A stretch of DNA of 64,000 nt from Pseudomonadota bacterium. Its GTDB lineage: Bacteria; Desulfobacterota; Binatia; UBA9968. The stretch covers positions 1 through 64,000 of the forward strand of contig JAJPJQ010000031.1 of the NCBI GenBank assembly GCA_021324155.1, read 5' to 3'. A program made the translations under genes and the position numbers. The notes under the pieces were generated by a model. The model did not search any database. It was not told the DNA's origin and saw only the letters and a list, made by a program, of their open reading frames with translations. Position 1 is the stretch's first letter; every line of letters begins with the position of its first letter. Of this stretch, positions 9,101-18,336 are shown one piece after another.

Positions 9101-10296
9101 GACACCGTCTCTTTTCTGCGCTTGCCGCCCTCTTCTTTGCCAGCGCCGCCCTTCTTTGGACCCTGCGTCGAATCTTTGGCCGTTTTTATCTGAATCCGGC
9201 TCTCCGGACCGAGAAGGAACTGCCCGTCGGTAACGACGCGCTCGCCGGGCTGGATGCCTTGTTCGATGACGGACTCGCCGTTAAGCGAGCGCCCGACGAC
9301 GACAGGACGGACTTCTACCCCCGATTCGCCGCGCACGACGAAGATCTGCTGGCCTTTCTGGCCGGTCTGGACGGCCTCGGACGGAACGACGACCGCATCC
9401 TGATCACCCAGTTTCAGCACGGCTTTGACGAATTGTCCCGGCCAGAGGCGGCGTTCTCGATTGGCGAAGGTGCCTTTCAGTTTGATCGTCCCGGTCGTGC
9501 GGTCGACCAAATTGTCAACGAACGTCAAGTCGCCCTGCTCCGGGCGCTGCTCGTTCTCCGGAATGACCGCTTGCACGCCCAGATTCCCGGCGGCAAGCCG
9601 TCTTTTGACTTCCGGCAGATTCTGCTCCGGCAATGCGAAGGTCACGTAGATCGGGCTGATCTGATTGATCGTTATGAGCGGGGTAGGATCGTTGGTGCGG
9701 ACGACGTTGCCTTCGTTCACCAGCAGGCTGCCGGTGCGCCCCGTCACCGGCGAGAAAATCCGGCAGTAGCTCAGCTGCACCTTGGCGTTTTCTACGTTAG
9801 CCTTGTCCGCCTCGACGGTCGCTTCGATCGAATCGGCGTTGGTCTTGATCTGATCGTACTGCTCCTGTGAGACGTACTGTTTTTTCACGAGCTCGGCGTA
9901 GCGCCGCGACTGCTCGCGCGCGTTGGCGAGGACGGCCAAATCTTTCGCGAGATTCGCTTCCGCCTGCTTGACCGCCGCTTCGAACGGCCGCGTATCGATC
10001 GTGAAAAGGAGGTCGCCTTCTTTGACGTCCTGGCCTTCTTTGAAGTGAACTTTGGTGATCGCGCCCGCCACCTGCGAGCGGATGGATACGGTGGAATACG
10101 GATCCACGGTGCCGACCGCCTCGATCTGCAGCGGCATGCTCTTCTGCGTCGCGGCGACGACCGTTACGGGAATCGCCGGACGGCTGTCGCGGCTGCGGCC
10201 CGGTTCCGGCTTTTTCGCGCCGCTGGACATCTGGCCGTAGCCTACGTAAGCGCCGATCGCGATCACTAAAACTGCCAGCCAGACAAGTCGCTTCAT
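9097..10296 (-). CDS. RND efflux periplasmic adaptor (MFP, MdtA/AcrA-like)
   Basis: A 399-residue membrane-fusion protein linking the RND pump to the outer-membrane channel. An N-terminal signal/anchor (LVWLAVLVIAIGAYVGYG) is followed by the lipoyl half-motif (GTVDPYSTVSIRSQVAG), the coiled-coil hairpin (about 95-165), the second lipoyl half (SPVTGRTGSLLVNEGN) and beta-barrel/membrane-proximal domains. The C-terminus is rich in Lys, Gly and Glu. The gene sits between the TolC-like gene (28-base gap) and the pump (4-base overlap) in a leftward operon. Confidence 0.93.
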   Translation of the reverse strand: MKRLVWLAVLVIAIGAYVGYGQMSSGAKKPEPGRSRDSRPAIPVTVVAATQKSMPLQIEAVGTVDPYSTVSIRSQVAGAITKVHFKEGQDVKEGDLLFTIDTRPFEAAVKQAEANLAKDLAVLANAREQSRRYAELVKKQYVSQEQYDQIKTNADSIEATVEADKANVENAKVQLSYCRIFSPVTGRTGSLLVNEGNVVRTNDPTPLITINQISPIYVTFALPEQNLPEVKRRLAAGNLGVQAVIPENEQRPEQGDLTFVDNLVDRTTGTIKLKGTFANRERRLWPGQFVKAVLKLGDQDAVVVPSEAVQTGQKGQQIFVVRGESGVEVRPVVVGRSLNGESVIEQGIQPGERVVTDGQFLLGPESRIQIKTAKDSTQGPKKGGAGKEEGGKRRKETVS

Positions 10297-10324
10297 TTTT
10301 CTCTCCGGCGACCGGCGCGCCGGT

Positions 10325-11779
10325 TTACGGCGTCCCCACGGCTTTTAACAGCTGCGCCTCGGCGACTTTGTAATTGTAGATCGAGTTGACGTAGTCGACC
10401 TCGGCGCTCGTATAGAGCTGCTGGGCGTCGGTGACTTCGATAATCGACCCGACGCCTACCTGATAACGCCCATTGGCCAAATCCAAATTCTCCTTCGCCG
10501 CATCCTGCGCGGATTTAAAGGAACGAATCCGTTCTTGAGCGCTTAACAGGTTAGCATATCCTTGCTCGACCTCTAAGGCAACTTGTTGTTTTTGTTGATC
10601 GGCCTGCGCGCGGATCGCGTAGTAGGTGCGGACCGATTCTTCTACTCTATTGGTCGTACGAAAACCGTCGAAAATCGGGATATTGATGCTGATCCGGACG
10701 TTGAAACTCGACTTTAGTGGGAAGACAGGGAGGTTATCGTCTTTCGTGAGAAATCCGCCGGGATTATTTGGGTCAGGAATCTTAGTAGTACGCGTAACAG
10801 TGTCATTGCTTACGTGCCTCCACGCCTCGTTTACATCGAGAATAACATCAGGAAGATGCCCGCGGCGATTGGTCGCAATCACCTGATCTTGGGCGCGCAA
10901 TTGGGCTTCGAAGCTCTTCAGCTCCGGGCGGATATCGTACGCCTGCTTACGAGACTGGTCGAGCGTCAGCGGAAAGGAGACGGTCGCGAAATTTTGCACC
11001 TGGTCCGCGCTGAGGTCGGGAACGACGACGTTGTCCGGCAGATCGGGCAGGCCCATCGCGTTCTTGAGCGTCACCCATGCGACTCTTATCGTATTTTGGG
11101 CGCCGATCAGACCGGACTGCGCGTTGTAAAGGTTCGCTTCGGCGCGCGCAACGTCGATTTTCGCGCGCGTGCCGACTTCGAAAAAAGCGCGCGCCTGCTG
11201 CACGATGAGATCGCGGTCGCGCACGGTCTCTTCGGCCACGCGCGCGAGCGCGCGCGCTTGCAGGTACGAATAGAATGCCTGCTTGACGCCGAGCACGACG
11301 GTGTCGGCCGTGGTCTTGAGATTGTAGCGCGTCGCATCGAGGGTTTCGCGCGCCGATTGCACGGCGCCCTCGCGCTTGCCGAAATTATAGAGCGTAAAGG
11401 TGCCCGTCGGGGAGATTTGCACGAAGTCGTTCGCCTGTGCGGCGACTCCGCTGCCGCCGGACTGGTTGCTGCGCGACCACTGGCTGTTCAAGTTTATTGT
11501 CGGATAATACGCGGCGAGCTGCTGCCGGACGACGGCGGCCTGCGCGCCGATTCTCTCGAATGCCTGCTTGATGCTCGGATGATATTCGAGGCCGTTGGCC
11601 ACCGCCTGATCGAGCGTGAGCACCGGGCCGGCATTCGGCGGGGGAACGACGACGGGTCCGGACGGCGGAACGACAGGCTGAGTAGGAGCCGGAGCGGCGG
11701 CGGCGTAAAGCGAAACGCGAAGGCAGATGAAAATCAACAGCGCTGTTAGCAGAGCCGGTGCAATTCTCGTTGCCGCCAT
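10325..11779 (-). CDS. TolC-family outer-membrane efflux channel
   Basis: 484 residues from the ATG at 11779, which has AAGGGGG just upstream and the best signal peptide (ALLTALLIFICLRVSLYAAAA). A TTG 24 bases further upstream is less likely. A proline-rich linker (about 30-55) precedes two OEP repeats of coiled-coil helices, beginning LDQAVANGLEYHPSIKQA and ending in a KVAEAQLLKAVGTP helix. It would provide the outer-membrane exit duct for the adjacent MFP and RND proteins. Bases of about 10540-10870, covering the central barrel/loop part, are visibly poorer in G+C than the rest of the gene. Confidence 0.92.
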   Translation of the reverse strand: MAATRIAPALLTALLIFICLRVSLYAAAAPAPTQPVVPPSGPVVVPPPNAGPVLTLDQAVANGLEYHPSIKQAFERIGAQAAVVRQQLAAYYPTINLNSQWSRSNQSGGSGVAAQANDFVQISPTGTFTLYNFGKREGAVQSARETLDATRYNLKTTADTVVLGVKQAFYSYLQARALARVAEETVRDRDLIVQQARAFFEVGTRAKIDVARAEANLYNAQSGLIGAQNTIRVAWVTLKNAMGLPDLPDNVVVPDLSADQVQNFATVSFPLTLDQSRKQAYDIRPELKSFEAQLRAQDQVIATNRRGHLPDVILDVNEAWRHVSNDTVTRTTKIPDPNNPGGFLTKDDNLPVFPLKSSFNVRISINIPIFDGFRTTNRVEESVRTYYAIRAQADQQKQQVALEVEQGYANLLSAQERIRSFKSAQDAAKENLDLANGRYQVGVGSIIEVTDAQQLYTSAEVDYVNSIYNYKVAEAQLLKAVGTP

Positions 11780-11814
11780 AAACCCCCTTCGAAAACTTGG
11801 CAAAGCCGAATCGG

Positions 11815-11842
11815 GTTATACCTCTTTTTTTCCCCTATGCAA
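11815..11842 (-). promoter_or_regulatory. candidate promoter of the leftward tolC-MFP-RND operon
   Basis: On the minus strand, TTGCAT (11837-11842) and TATAAC (11815-11820) are 16 bases apart, about 36 bases upstream of the tolC ATG. The position within the 130-base divergent region supports it. Confidence 0.5.
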
Positions 11843-11850
11843 AGCAAAAC

Positions 11851-11903
11851 GGCTATTTGACATTCCCACTATCGACCGAGTACACTGAACGCCTATTTAG
11901 CAT
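11851..11903. promoter_or_regulatory. direct repeat flanking the tetR promoter, possible operator half-sites
   Basis: GGCTATTTGACAT (11851-11863) and GCCTATTTAGCAT (11891-11903) match at 10 of 13 positions and are exactly 40 bases apart. The first overlaps the -35 box and the second covers the start of the transcript. This is a candidate autoregulation site for the adjacent TetR. TetR operators are usually inverted repeats, so the call is weak. Confidence 0.3.
11857..11886 (+). promoter_or_regulatory. sigma-70 promoter of the tetR-MFP-RND-MFS operon
   Basis: A perfect TTGACA (11857-11862) is followed 18 bases later by TACACT (11881-11886), about 25 bases upstream of the tetR ATG at 11912. 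Confidence 0.6.
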
Positions 11904-11911
11904 AATGAACT

Positions 11912-12559
11912 ATGATTCAGTCAAGCGCCAAGAACGCCAGCCGCAAGACTGTCCTCAGCACATACCGCACCCGCTCGCTCCTCGAAGCGACGCGAAAAGT
12001 CATCGCCGACGGCGGCTTCGATGCCGTCACGATGGAGCGGGTCAGCGCCGAGGCCGGACTCACCAAAGGCGCGGTCTATCTCTACTTCTCTAATAAGGAG
12101 CAGCTCATCCTCGCCGCCGTCGAAGAGATCTTCTCCGACATGGTCGAGCGCATCGAAGCGCAGGTCGACGCCGAAGCCGGCGCCTGGGAGCGGCTCGTGC
12201 AAACGCTGCGCGCGCAGATCATGATCATGGAAGAGCAGCGCGATCTCATCCGAGCGCTGCTCCTCGACCGCCGCCTCTTCCGCGACAGCCCCGGCGGCCA
12301 ACAGGCGCGGCGTTTGTTCAAATACCGCGACCGGCACGAGGAGCGGCTCAAGCACTGCCTCGACGAGGGCGTCAAAAAGAAAACCTTCCGCGCTATGGAT
12401 ACGTCGCAGGCAGCCTTCTATATTAACGAGATGGCGGTCAGCACCGCATGGCGCCGGATGATCGGCCGGAGCTCGCAGACGCTCGAGCGCGATATAGAGC
12501 AGATGCTCGCGTTTATCGCCCTTTTGATTCACAAACATGCGCGCCATGCGGCCGGATGA
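11912..12559 (+). CDS. TetR/AcrR-family transcriptional regulator
   Basis: 215 residues. The N-terminal TetR helix-turn-helix (about 20-65) reads LEATRKVIADGGFDAVTMERV...AGLTKGAVYLYFSNKEQL, the family signature. The C-terminal half is a variable ligand-binding helical domain. The gene is divergent from the tolC operon and heads its own efflux operon, with the MFP ATG three bases after its stop. By family precedent it probably represses one or both pumps until a toxic ligand binds. Confidence 0.92.
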   Translation: MIQSSAKNASRKTVLSTYRTRSLLEATRKVIADGGFDAVTMERVSAEAGLTKGAVYLYFSNKEQLILAAVEEIFSDMVERIEAQVDAEAGAWERLVQTLRAQIMIMEEQRDLIRALLLDRRLFRDSPGGQQARRLFKYRDRHEERLKHCLDEGVKKKTFRAMDTSQAAFYINEMAVSTAWRRMIGRSSQTLERDIEQMLAFIALLIHKHARHAAG

Positions 12560-12562
12560 AGC

Positions 12563-13807
12563 ATGAAAACGGCCTTCCACACCGGTCTCGGCCTCCTGCT
12601 GCTCGGTGCTGCGCTTTACGGCTGCGGCGGTGACAGCGCCGCCTCGAAGCAGACGCAAGCGGCCAAAACCGAGCCGCCGCTCGCCGTGACCGTCACGCCC
12701 GTGCGCGCGCAGAAAGTCACGCGCTTCGTCGACGTTGTCGGCACGCTCTACGCCAACGAGGAAGTCACGATCTCGAGTGAGCTCGACGGCCGCGTCGCCT
12801 CCATCGGAGCCGACCTCGGCGACCGCGTCGAGCGCGGGCAGACCCTCGCCAGAATCGACGACGCGGAGTTTCGCTTCGCCATCAAGCAGACCGAAAGCAA
12901 TCTACGGGAGAATCTCGCGAAGCTCGGGCTGGAAAAGACGCCGGCGGGGGATTTCGACGTCCAGCAGACCTCGCTCGTCAAACGCGCGAAGGCGGATTTC
13001 GACGACGCCACGCTCGCGCTCAAGCGCATGAAAGTGCTGCACGAGAAGCAGCTTGTCGCGGCGCAGGATTACGACACCGCCGAGACTCGCGCGAAGATGA
13101 GCGGCGCGAACTACCAGTCGAGCATCGAGGAGGCTCGCGCGTCGCTCGCCGCCGCCTTCGCCAAGGAGGCGCAGCTCGACACAGCGCGGAAAAAATTGCG
13201 GGACACGACGATCGTCGCGCCGCTTTCCGGCTCGATCAGCAAGCGGTCCGTCTCGGCCGGCGAGTACGTCAAGATCGGCACGCCGCTTTTCGTCATCGTC
13301 CAGGACAATCCGCTGAAGCTTCGAGGCATGATTCCCGAGCGCTTCGCGCCCGAGGTTCACGCCGATCAGGAGGTTCAGATCCGCGTCGACTCGTTCCCTG
13401 ACAGCGCCTTCAAGGGCAAGCTGACCCGCATCAGCCCTTCTTCGGACGTGACGAGCCGCTCGTTCCTCGTCGAGGGCTTGGTGGAAAATCCCGACCGCCG
13501 CTTGAAGCCCGGCTTCTTCGCGCACGCGGCGGTGACGACGAAAGTCGACCCGAACGCGCTCACGGTGCCGCAGCAGGCGGTGATCTCGTTCGCCGGCGTC
13601 AGCAAAGTCTTCGTCGCCGAAAACAACGTCGCGCGCGAGCGCATCGTTCAGACCGCCGGCAGGGTCGGCAGCAATGAGGTCGAGATCGCCTCCGGAGTCA
13701 GACCCGGCGAACTCGTGATCATCTCGGGCCTCACGCGCGTCACCAACGGCGGCGCGGTCAAAGTCAGCGGTCCGGTAATGCCGCGCGACGGAGCGCCCCA
13801 GCCGTGA
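12563..13807 (+). CDS. RND efflux adaptor (MFP), lipoprotein
   Basis: A 414-residue adaptor with a lipoprotein signal peptide and lipobox (AALYGC, Cys21), so it is probably anchored to the inner membrane by lipid. It has the lipoyl half (GTLYANEEVTISSELDGRV), a long coiled coil (about 105-200), the second lipoyl half (APLSGSISKRSVSAGEYV) and a beta-barrel domain. It is the second gene of the tetR operon. Its TGA overlaps the GTG start of the pump (GTGA), so the two are coupled. No TolC-like gene lies in this operon, so it may share the divergent one. Confidence 0.93.
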   Translation: MKTAFHTGLGLLLLGAALYGCGGDSAASKQTQAAKTEPPLAVTVTPVRAQKVTRFVDVVGTLYANEEVTISSELDGRVASIGADLGDRVERGQTLARIDDAEFRFAIKQTESNLRENLAKLGLEKTPAGDFDVQQTSLVKRAKADFDDATLALKRMKVLHEKQLVAAQDYDTAETRAKMSGANYQSSIEEARASLAAAFAKEAQLDTARKKLRDTTIVAPLSGSISKRSVSAGEYVKIGTPLFVIVQDNPLKLRGMIPERFAPEVHADQEVQIRVDSFPDSAFKGKLTRISPSSDVTSRSFLVEGLVENPDRRLKPGFFAHAAVTTKVDPNALTVPQQAVISFAGVSKVFVAENNVARERIVQTAGRVGSNEVEIASGVRPGELVIISGLTRVTNGGAVKVSGPVMPRDGAPQP

Positions 13808-16800
13808 GTCTCGCCGATATTTGCATCCGGCGGCCGGTTTTCGCGACCATGCTGATCGCGGCGCTGGTCGTGCTGGGAATCTTTTCCTACCGCGGCCTCG
13901 GCGTCGATCTTTATCCCAACGTCGACATCCCGACCGTCACCGTCACGACGACGCTCAAGGGCTCCAGCGTCGAGGAGATGGAGACCGCCGTCACCAAGCC
14001 GATCGAGGACACGATCAGCACCATCGACGGCATCGACGAACTGCGCGCCGTAATAAAGGACGGCATCTCGGTGATCACCGTCCAGTTCATCCTGGAAAAA
14101 AGCGCCGACGTCGCGGCGCAGGAAGTGCGCGACAAAGTCTCGACCATCCTCTCGCAGCTTCCGACCGGCACCGATCCGCCTGTCATCCAGAAATTCCAGG
14201 TCGACGCGATGCCGGTCATGAAAATCGCGGTCTCCGGCAAGCGCAACCTGCGCGAGCTGAGCGAGATCGCGCGCAAGCAGATCAAAGAGGATATCGAATC
14301 GCTCCGCGGCGTCGGCCAGGTGATCATGGTCGGCCGGCAGGAGCGCGCGGTTACGATCGACGTCGACCCCGACCGGCTCACGGCCTACAATCTCTCGATT
14401 GCGCAGGTGAAGCGCGCCGTCCAGGCCGAGAACGTCGAGGTGCCCGGCGGCCGCGTCGATCAGGGGCGCCGCGAGCTCGTGCTGCGCACGATGGGCCGGA
14501 TGCCGAGCGCCGCGGCTTTCAACGATCTCATCGTCGGCAACTTCCAGGGCCGGCCGATTCTCATCCGCGACATCGGCTCGGCGGAAAACGGCGTCGTCGA
14601 GCAGCGGAGCCTCGCGCGCCTCGACGGGGAGAACGCGGTCCAGCTCATCGTCCGCAAGCAGTCCGGGACCAACACCGTCGAAGTCGTCGACCGCGTCAAG
14701 GCCAGGCTCCAGCAGCTCCGCGGCGTGCTGCCGCAGGACATCCGCAGCGAGGTCATCGTCGATCAGTCGCGCTTCATCAAGGCGTCGTACGACGAGGTCA
14801 AGATGCACTTGATCCTCGGCGCGCTGCTGGTCGCGTTCACCGTCTTTCTGTTCATGCACGACTGGCGCAGCACGATCATCGCGTCGGTCGCGATCCCCGC
14901 TTCGATCATCGCGACGTTCACGCTGATGCGGATCATGGGCTTTACGCTCAACAACATCACCATGCTCGGCCTCATCCTCTCGGTCGGCATCGTCATCGAC
15001 GACGCGGTCGTCGTGCTGGAGAACATCTTCCGCCACATCGAGGAGCGCGGCGAAACGCCGGCGAGCGCCGCTTCGAAGGCGACGCGCGAGATCGCGCTCG
15101 CCGTCATTGCGACAACGCTCTCACTGATCGTCATCTTCGTGCCGCTCGCGTTCATGGCGGGGCGGGTCGGGCGCTTCTTCTCGAGCTTCGGCTCGACCGT
15201 CGCCTTCTCCGTCGCCGTGTCGCTGCTGATCTCCTTCACGCTCACGCCGATGCTGAGCTCGCGCTTTTTGAAGCTCAAGCACGGCAACAAGTCTTCAAAG
15301 GATAGCCGGTTCTATTCCTGGATCGATATATCCTACGGCTGGATCCTGCGCTGGTCGCTGCGCTACCGCTGGGTCGTGATCGCCGCCGGCATCTTCACGG
15401 TCTTCTGGATCGTGCCGCTGTTTTCCGCGATCGGCAAAAATTTCATTCCCACCGACGACCAGAGCGAGTTCGAAGTCATCATCCAGACCCCCGGCGGCTA
15501 TACGCTGGCGGAAAGCGACCGCCTGATGCGCGAGCTCGAGAGCCGCATCGCCAAACTGCGCGGCGTGACCAATATCATGACGACGATCGGCGACACGACC
15601 GGCAACATCAAGTCCGGTCAGGGGGACGTCACGACCGCGGATATCTACGTGCGGCTGACCGATCTCTCGCAGCGCGATTACACTCAGTTCGAGGTGATGG
15701 CCGACGCGCGCCGCATGCTTCAGGAATATCCCGACCTCCGCACCAGCGTGCAGGGCGTAAGCTCCTTCAGCGGCGGCGGCGTGCGCCAGACCGATCTCGA
15801 ATTCAACCTCCGCGGCCCGAGCCTCGAGAAGCTGCAGGAGTACACCGATAAGCTGATCGCGCGCATGCGCGACATTCCCGGACTAGTCGACATCGATACG
15901 ACGCTCTCGGTGCGCACGCCGGAGCTGCGCACGCTCGTCGACCGCAAAAAAGCGTCGGAGTTCGGCATCCAGATCGAGGATATCGCCGACACGCTCCAGA
16001 CCTTCGTCGGCGGCGAGCCGATCTCGAAATACAAGGAAGAGGACGAAGAGTACGACGTCTGGCTCCGCGCCGTGAAAGACAAACGCGACGATCAGCAGGC
16101 GCTCATGAACCTGACCGTGCCGGGAAGAAACGGCCAACTCGTCCGCATCGCCAATCTCGTCGACCTGAAGGAAGACCTCGGGCCGTCGGAGATCGACCGC
16201 TACAACCGCCAGCGCAAAGTAACGATCGTCGCTAACCTGCTGCCGACGCTGCCGCTCGGCGAGGCGGTGCAGAAGATCAACGGCTTCGTGGGCGAGCTCG
16301 ACCTGCCGCCGAATTACACGGCCGATTTTACCGGCCGCGCCAAGGTGCTGGCCGAGACCGGCCTCAACTTTCTCTACGCCTTCGGCTTGAGCTTGATCTT
16401 CATGTACATGGTGCTGGCGGCGCAATTCGAGAGCTTCCTCCACCCGGTCACGATCCTGCTCGCGCTGCCGCTGACGATCCCCTTTGCGCTTTTGTCGCTC
16501 ATCCTGCTGCGCCAGCCGATGGACATCTACGCGATGTTCGGCCTCTTCATGCTCTTCGGCATCGTGAAGAAAAACGGCATCCTGCAAATCGATTACACGA
16601 ACACGCTGCGCGAGCAGGGCATGGACCGCGACCAGGCGATCCTCGAAGCCAACCACGCCCGCCTCCGGCCGATCCTGATGACCACGCTGATGCTGATTTT
16701 CGGCATGCTGCCGATGGCGCTCGGGCGCGGCCCGGGCGCGGCGTCGCGCGCGTCGATGGCGAAAGTCATCATCGGCGGCCAAGCGCTCTCGCTCTTGATC

Positions 16801-16962
16801 ACGCTCCTGATCACGCCGGTCGCCTACTCGCTGTTCGACGATCTCGGGCGGATCGGCTGGATCACCGGCGTAAGAGAGAAATTCGCGGTCTGGCGCGGGT
16901 CGCTGTGGGACAAGGCGACCGGAATTTACCAGCGCGCCAACGGCCGCAGCCGCCGCTCTTAA
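13804..16962 (+). CDS. RND (HAE1/AcrB-like) inner-membrane efflux pump
   Basis: 1052 residues from a GTG overlapping the previous stop. The N-terminus (MSLADICIRRPVFATMLIAALVVLG) is typical of HAE1 pumps. The TM4 proton-relay pair lies in VIDDAVVVLENIFRH and the TM10 lysine in GIVKKNGILQIDY. Length and domain order fit AcrB. It is only distantly related to the leftward pump at 5792-9100, so this is a second system and not a simple duplication. Substrate unknown. Confidence 0.93.
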   Translation: MSLADICIRRPVFATMLIAALVVLGIFSYRGLGVDLYPNVDIPTVTVTTTLKGSSVEEMETAVTKPIEDTISTIDGIDELRAVIKDGISVITVQFILEKSADVAAQEVRDKVSTILSQLPTGTDPPVIQKFQVDAMPVMKIAVSGKRNLRELSEIARKQIKEDIESLRGVGQVIMVGRQERAVTIDVDPDRLTAYNLSIAQVKRAVQAENVEVPGGRVDQGRRELVLRTMGRMPSAAAFNDLIVGNFQGRPILIRDIGSAENGVVEQRSLARLDGENAVQLIVRKQSGTNTVEVVDRVKARLQQLRGVLPQDIRSEVIVDQSRFIKASYDEVKMHLILGALLVAFTVFLFMHDWRSTIIASVAIPASIIATFTLMRIMGFTLNNITMLGLILSVGIVIDDAVVVLENIFRHIEERGETPASAASKATREIALAVIATTLSLIVIFVPLAFMAGRVGRFFSSFGSTVAFSVAVSLLISFTLTPMLSSRFLKLKHGNKSSKDSRFYSWIDISYGWILRWSLRYRWVVIAAGIFTVFWIVPLFSAIGKNFIPTDDQSEFEVIIQTPGGYTLAESDRLMRELESRIAKLRGVTNIMTTIGDTTGNIKSGQGDVTTADIYVRLTDLSQRDYTQFEVMADARRMLQEYPDLRTSVQGVSSFSGGGVRQTDLEFNLRGPSLEKLQEYTDKLIARMRDIPGLVDIDTTLSVRTPELRTLVDRKKASEFGIQIEDIADTLQTFVGGEPISKYKEEDEEYDVWLRAVKDKRDDQQALMNLTVPGRNGQLVRIANLVDLKEDLGPSEIDRYNRQRKVTIVANLLPTLPLGEAVQKINGFVGELDLPPNYTADFTGRAKVLAETGLNFLYAFGLSLIFMYMVLAAQFESFLHPVTILLALPLTIPFALLSLILLRQPMDIYAMFGLFMLFGIVKKNGILQIDYTNTLREQGMDRDQAILEANHARLRPILMTTLMLIFGMLPMALGRGPGAASRASMAKVIIGGQALSLLITLLITPVAYSLFDDLGRIGWITGVREKFAVWRGSLWDKATGIYQRANGRSRRS

Positions 16963-16977
16963 GGTTACAAGCATTTC

Positions 16978-18336
16978 ATGCCGGGTCTCTCGTTCACCGC
17001 CTCGCTCGGGCGGTCGCTGCGTCATCGCAACTACCGTCTCTATCTAACCGGACAGCTCGTTTCGGTCTGCGGCACCTGGATGCAGCAGGTCGCGCTCAGC
17101 TGGCTCGTCTATAGGCTCACCGGCTCAGCGGCGCTGCTCGGCGCCGTCGGATTCGCGTCGCAGATTCCCATTTTCGCGCTTAGCCCGATCGGCGGCGTGG
17201 TCAGCGACCGCTATTCGTGCCGGCGCATTCTCCTGCTGACGCAGTCGCTCGCGCTCGTCCAGGCGCTGCTGCTCGCCGCTTTGACGATCACCGGCCACGT
17301 CCAGGTGTATCACCTGCTGCTTCTCGGCACCGTGCTCGGCGTCGTGTACGCCTTCGACATGCCGGCGCGCCAGACCTTGGTCAACCGGTTGGTCTCCGTG
17401 GAGGATCTTCCCAACGCGATCGCGCTCAACTCCTCGATGATCAACGCCGCACGCATCATCGGCCCGAGCCTGGCGGGCATTCTCGTCGCGGTGTTGGGCG
17501 AGGGATTCTGTTTTTTATTGAACGCGGTGAGCTACTTAGCGGTCCTGTGGGCGCTGCTCGCGATGGACGTCTCCGAGTCGGGCCGGCACACCCATCACCC
17601 GTCGATCGCGCACGCGCTCGCGGAAGGCGTCCGCTATATCGCGGGCGACGCGCCGATCCGCACGCTGCTGATACTTCTAGGAACGTTCGGGCTACTCGGC
17701 ATGCCCTATACGACGCTCATGCCGGTCTTCGCCGCCAAGGTGCACAACGGCGGCGCCGACGCGCTCGGCGTCATGATGGGCGCGGTCGGCCTCGGCGCGC
17801 TTACCGGCGCGCTGTTTCTTGCACGGCGCGCGGAGCTTCGCGGCATCGGCAAGGTCATCGTCGCGGCGGCGGTCGGCTTCGGGCTCGGGGTAATGGCGTT
17901 TGCCGCCGCGCCGGTCTTCTCGCTGTCGCTCGCGGTCCTGCTGGTCGTCGGCTTTTGCTGGATGGTCTTGATCGCCGCGGCGAATACGGTGCTGCAGGCG
18001 CTCGCCGCCGAGCGCGTGCGCGGCCGCGTGATGAGCGTCTTCTCGATGAGCCTCGTGGGCATGGCGCCGTTCGGCAGCCTGATAATGGGCTTGCTCGCCG
18101 ACCGCTTCGGCGCGCCGATCGTCGTCGCAGTCGGCGGCGGGTCCTGCGCCGTCGCGGGTCTCTGGTACGCGCGCCTGCTGCCGCGCATCCGCGCCGCGGC
18201 GCTGCCGGTGTTGATCGAGCGCGGCATCATTCCCGACCCCTCGGGACCGGCTGAAACGAGTGACGCGGCGGTGATCGCGGTCGAGGAGACGGAGCCAAGC
18301 GATCCAGCGCCCCGCGAGTCGGACCGATTAGGGTAG
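16978..18336 (+). CDS. MFS transporter (EntS/MFS_3-like)
   Basis: 452 residues with about 12 TM segments. The N-terminal pattern (SLRHRNYRLYLTGQLVSVCGTWMQQVAL) and the loop 2-3 motif (GGVVSDRYSCRRIL) are those of the EntS/MFS_3 exporter family. A hydrophilic C-terminal tail of about 35 residues is rich in Glu, Pro and Ser. It starts 15 bases after the RND stop and is probably co-transcribed, consistent with export of small molecules. Its 3-prime end overlaps the convergent cyclase gene by 9 bases. Confidence 0.88.
   Translation: MPGLSFTASLGRSLRHRNYRLYLTGQLVSVCGTWMQQVALSWLVYRLTGSAALLGAVGFASQIPIFALSPIGGVVSDRYSCRRILLLTQSLALVQALLLAALTITGHVQVYHLLLLGTVLGVVYAFDMPARQTLVNRLVSVEDLPNAIALNSSMINAARIIGPSLAGILVAVLGEGFCFLLNAVSYLAVLWALLAMDVSESGRHTHHPSIAHALAEGVRYIAGDAPIRTLLILLGTFGLLGMPYTTLMPVFAAKVHNGGADALGVMMGAVGLGALTGALFLARRAELRGIGKVIVAAAVGFGLGVMAFAAAPVFSLSLAVLLVVGFCWMVLIAAANTVLQALAAERVRGRVMSVFSMSLVGMAPFGSLIMGLLADRFGAPIVVAVGGGSCAVAGLWYARLLPRIRAAALPVLIERGIIPDPSGPAETSDAAVIAVEETEPSDPAPRESDRLG

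Noticed and set aside
13648-15036. 462-codon antisense open frame
   Set aside because: Asp/Arg-rich shadow opposite the conserved RND pump, typical of GC-rich coding DNA; no ribosome site or domain.
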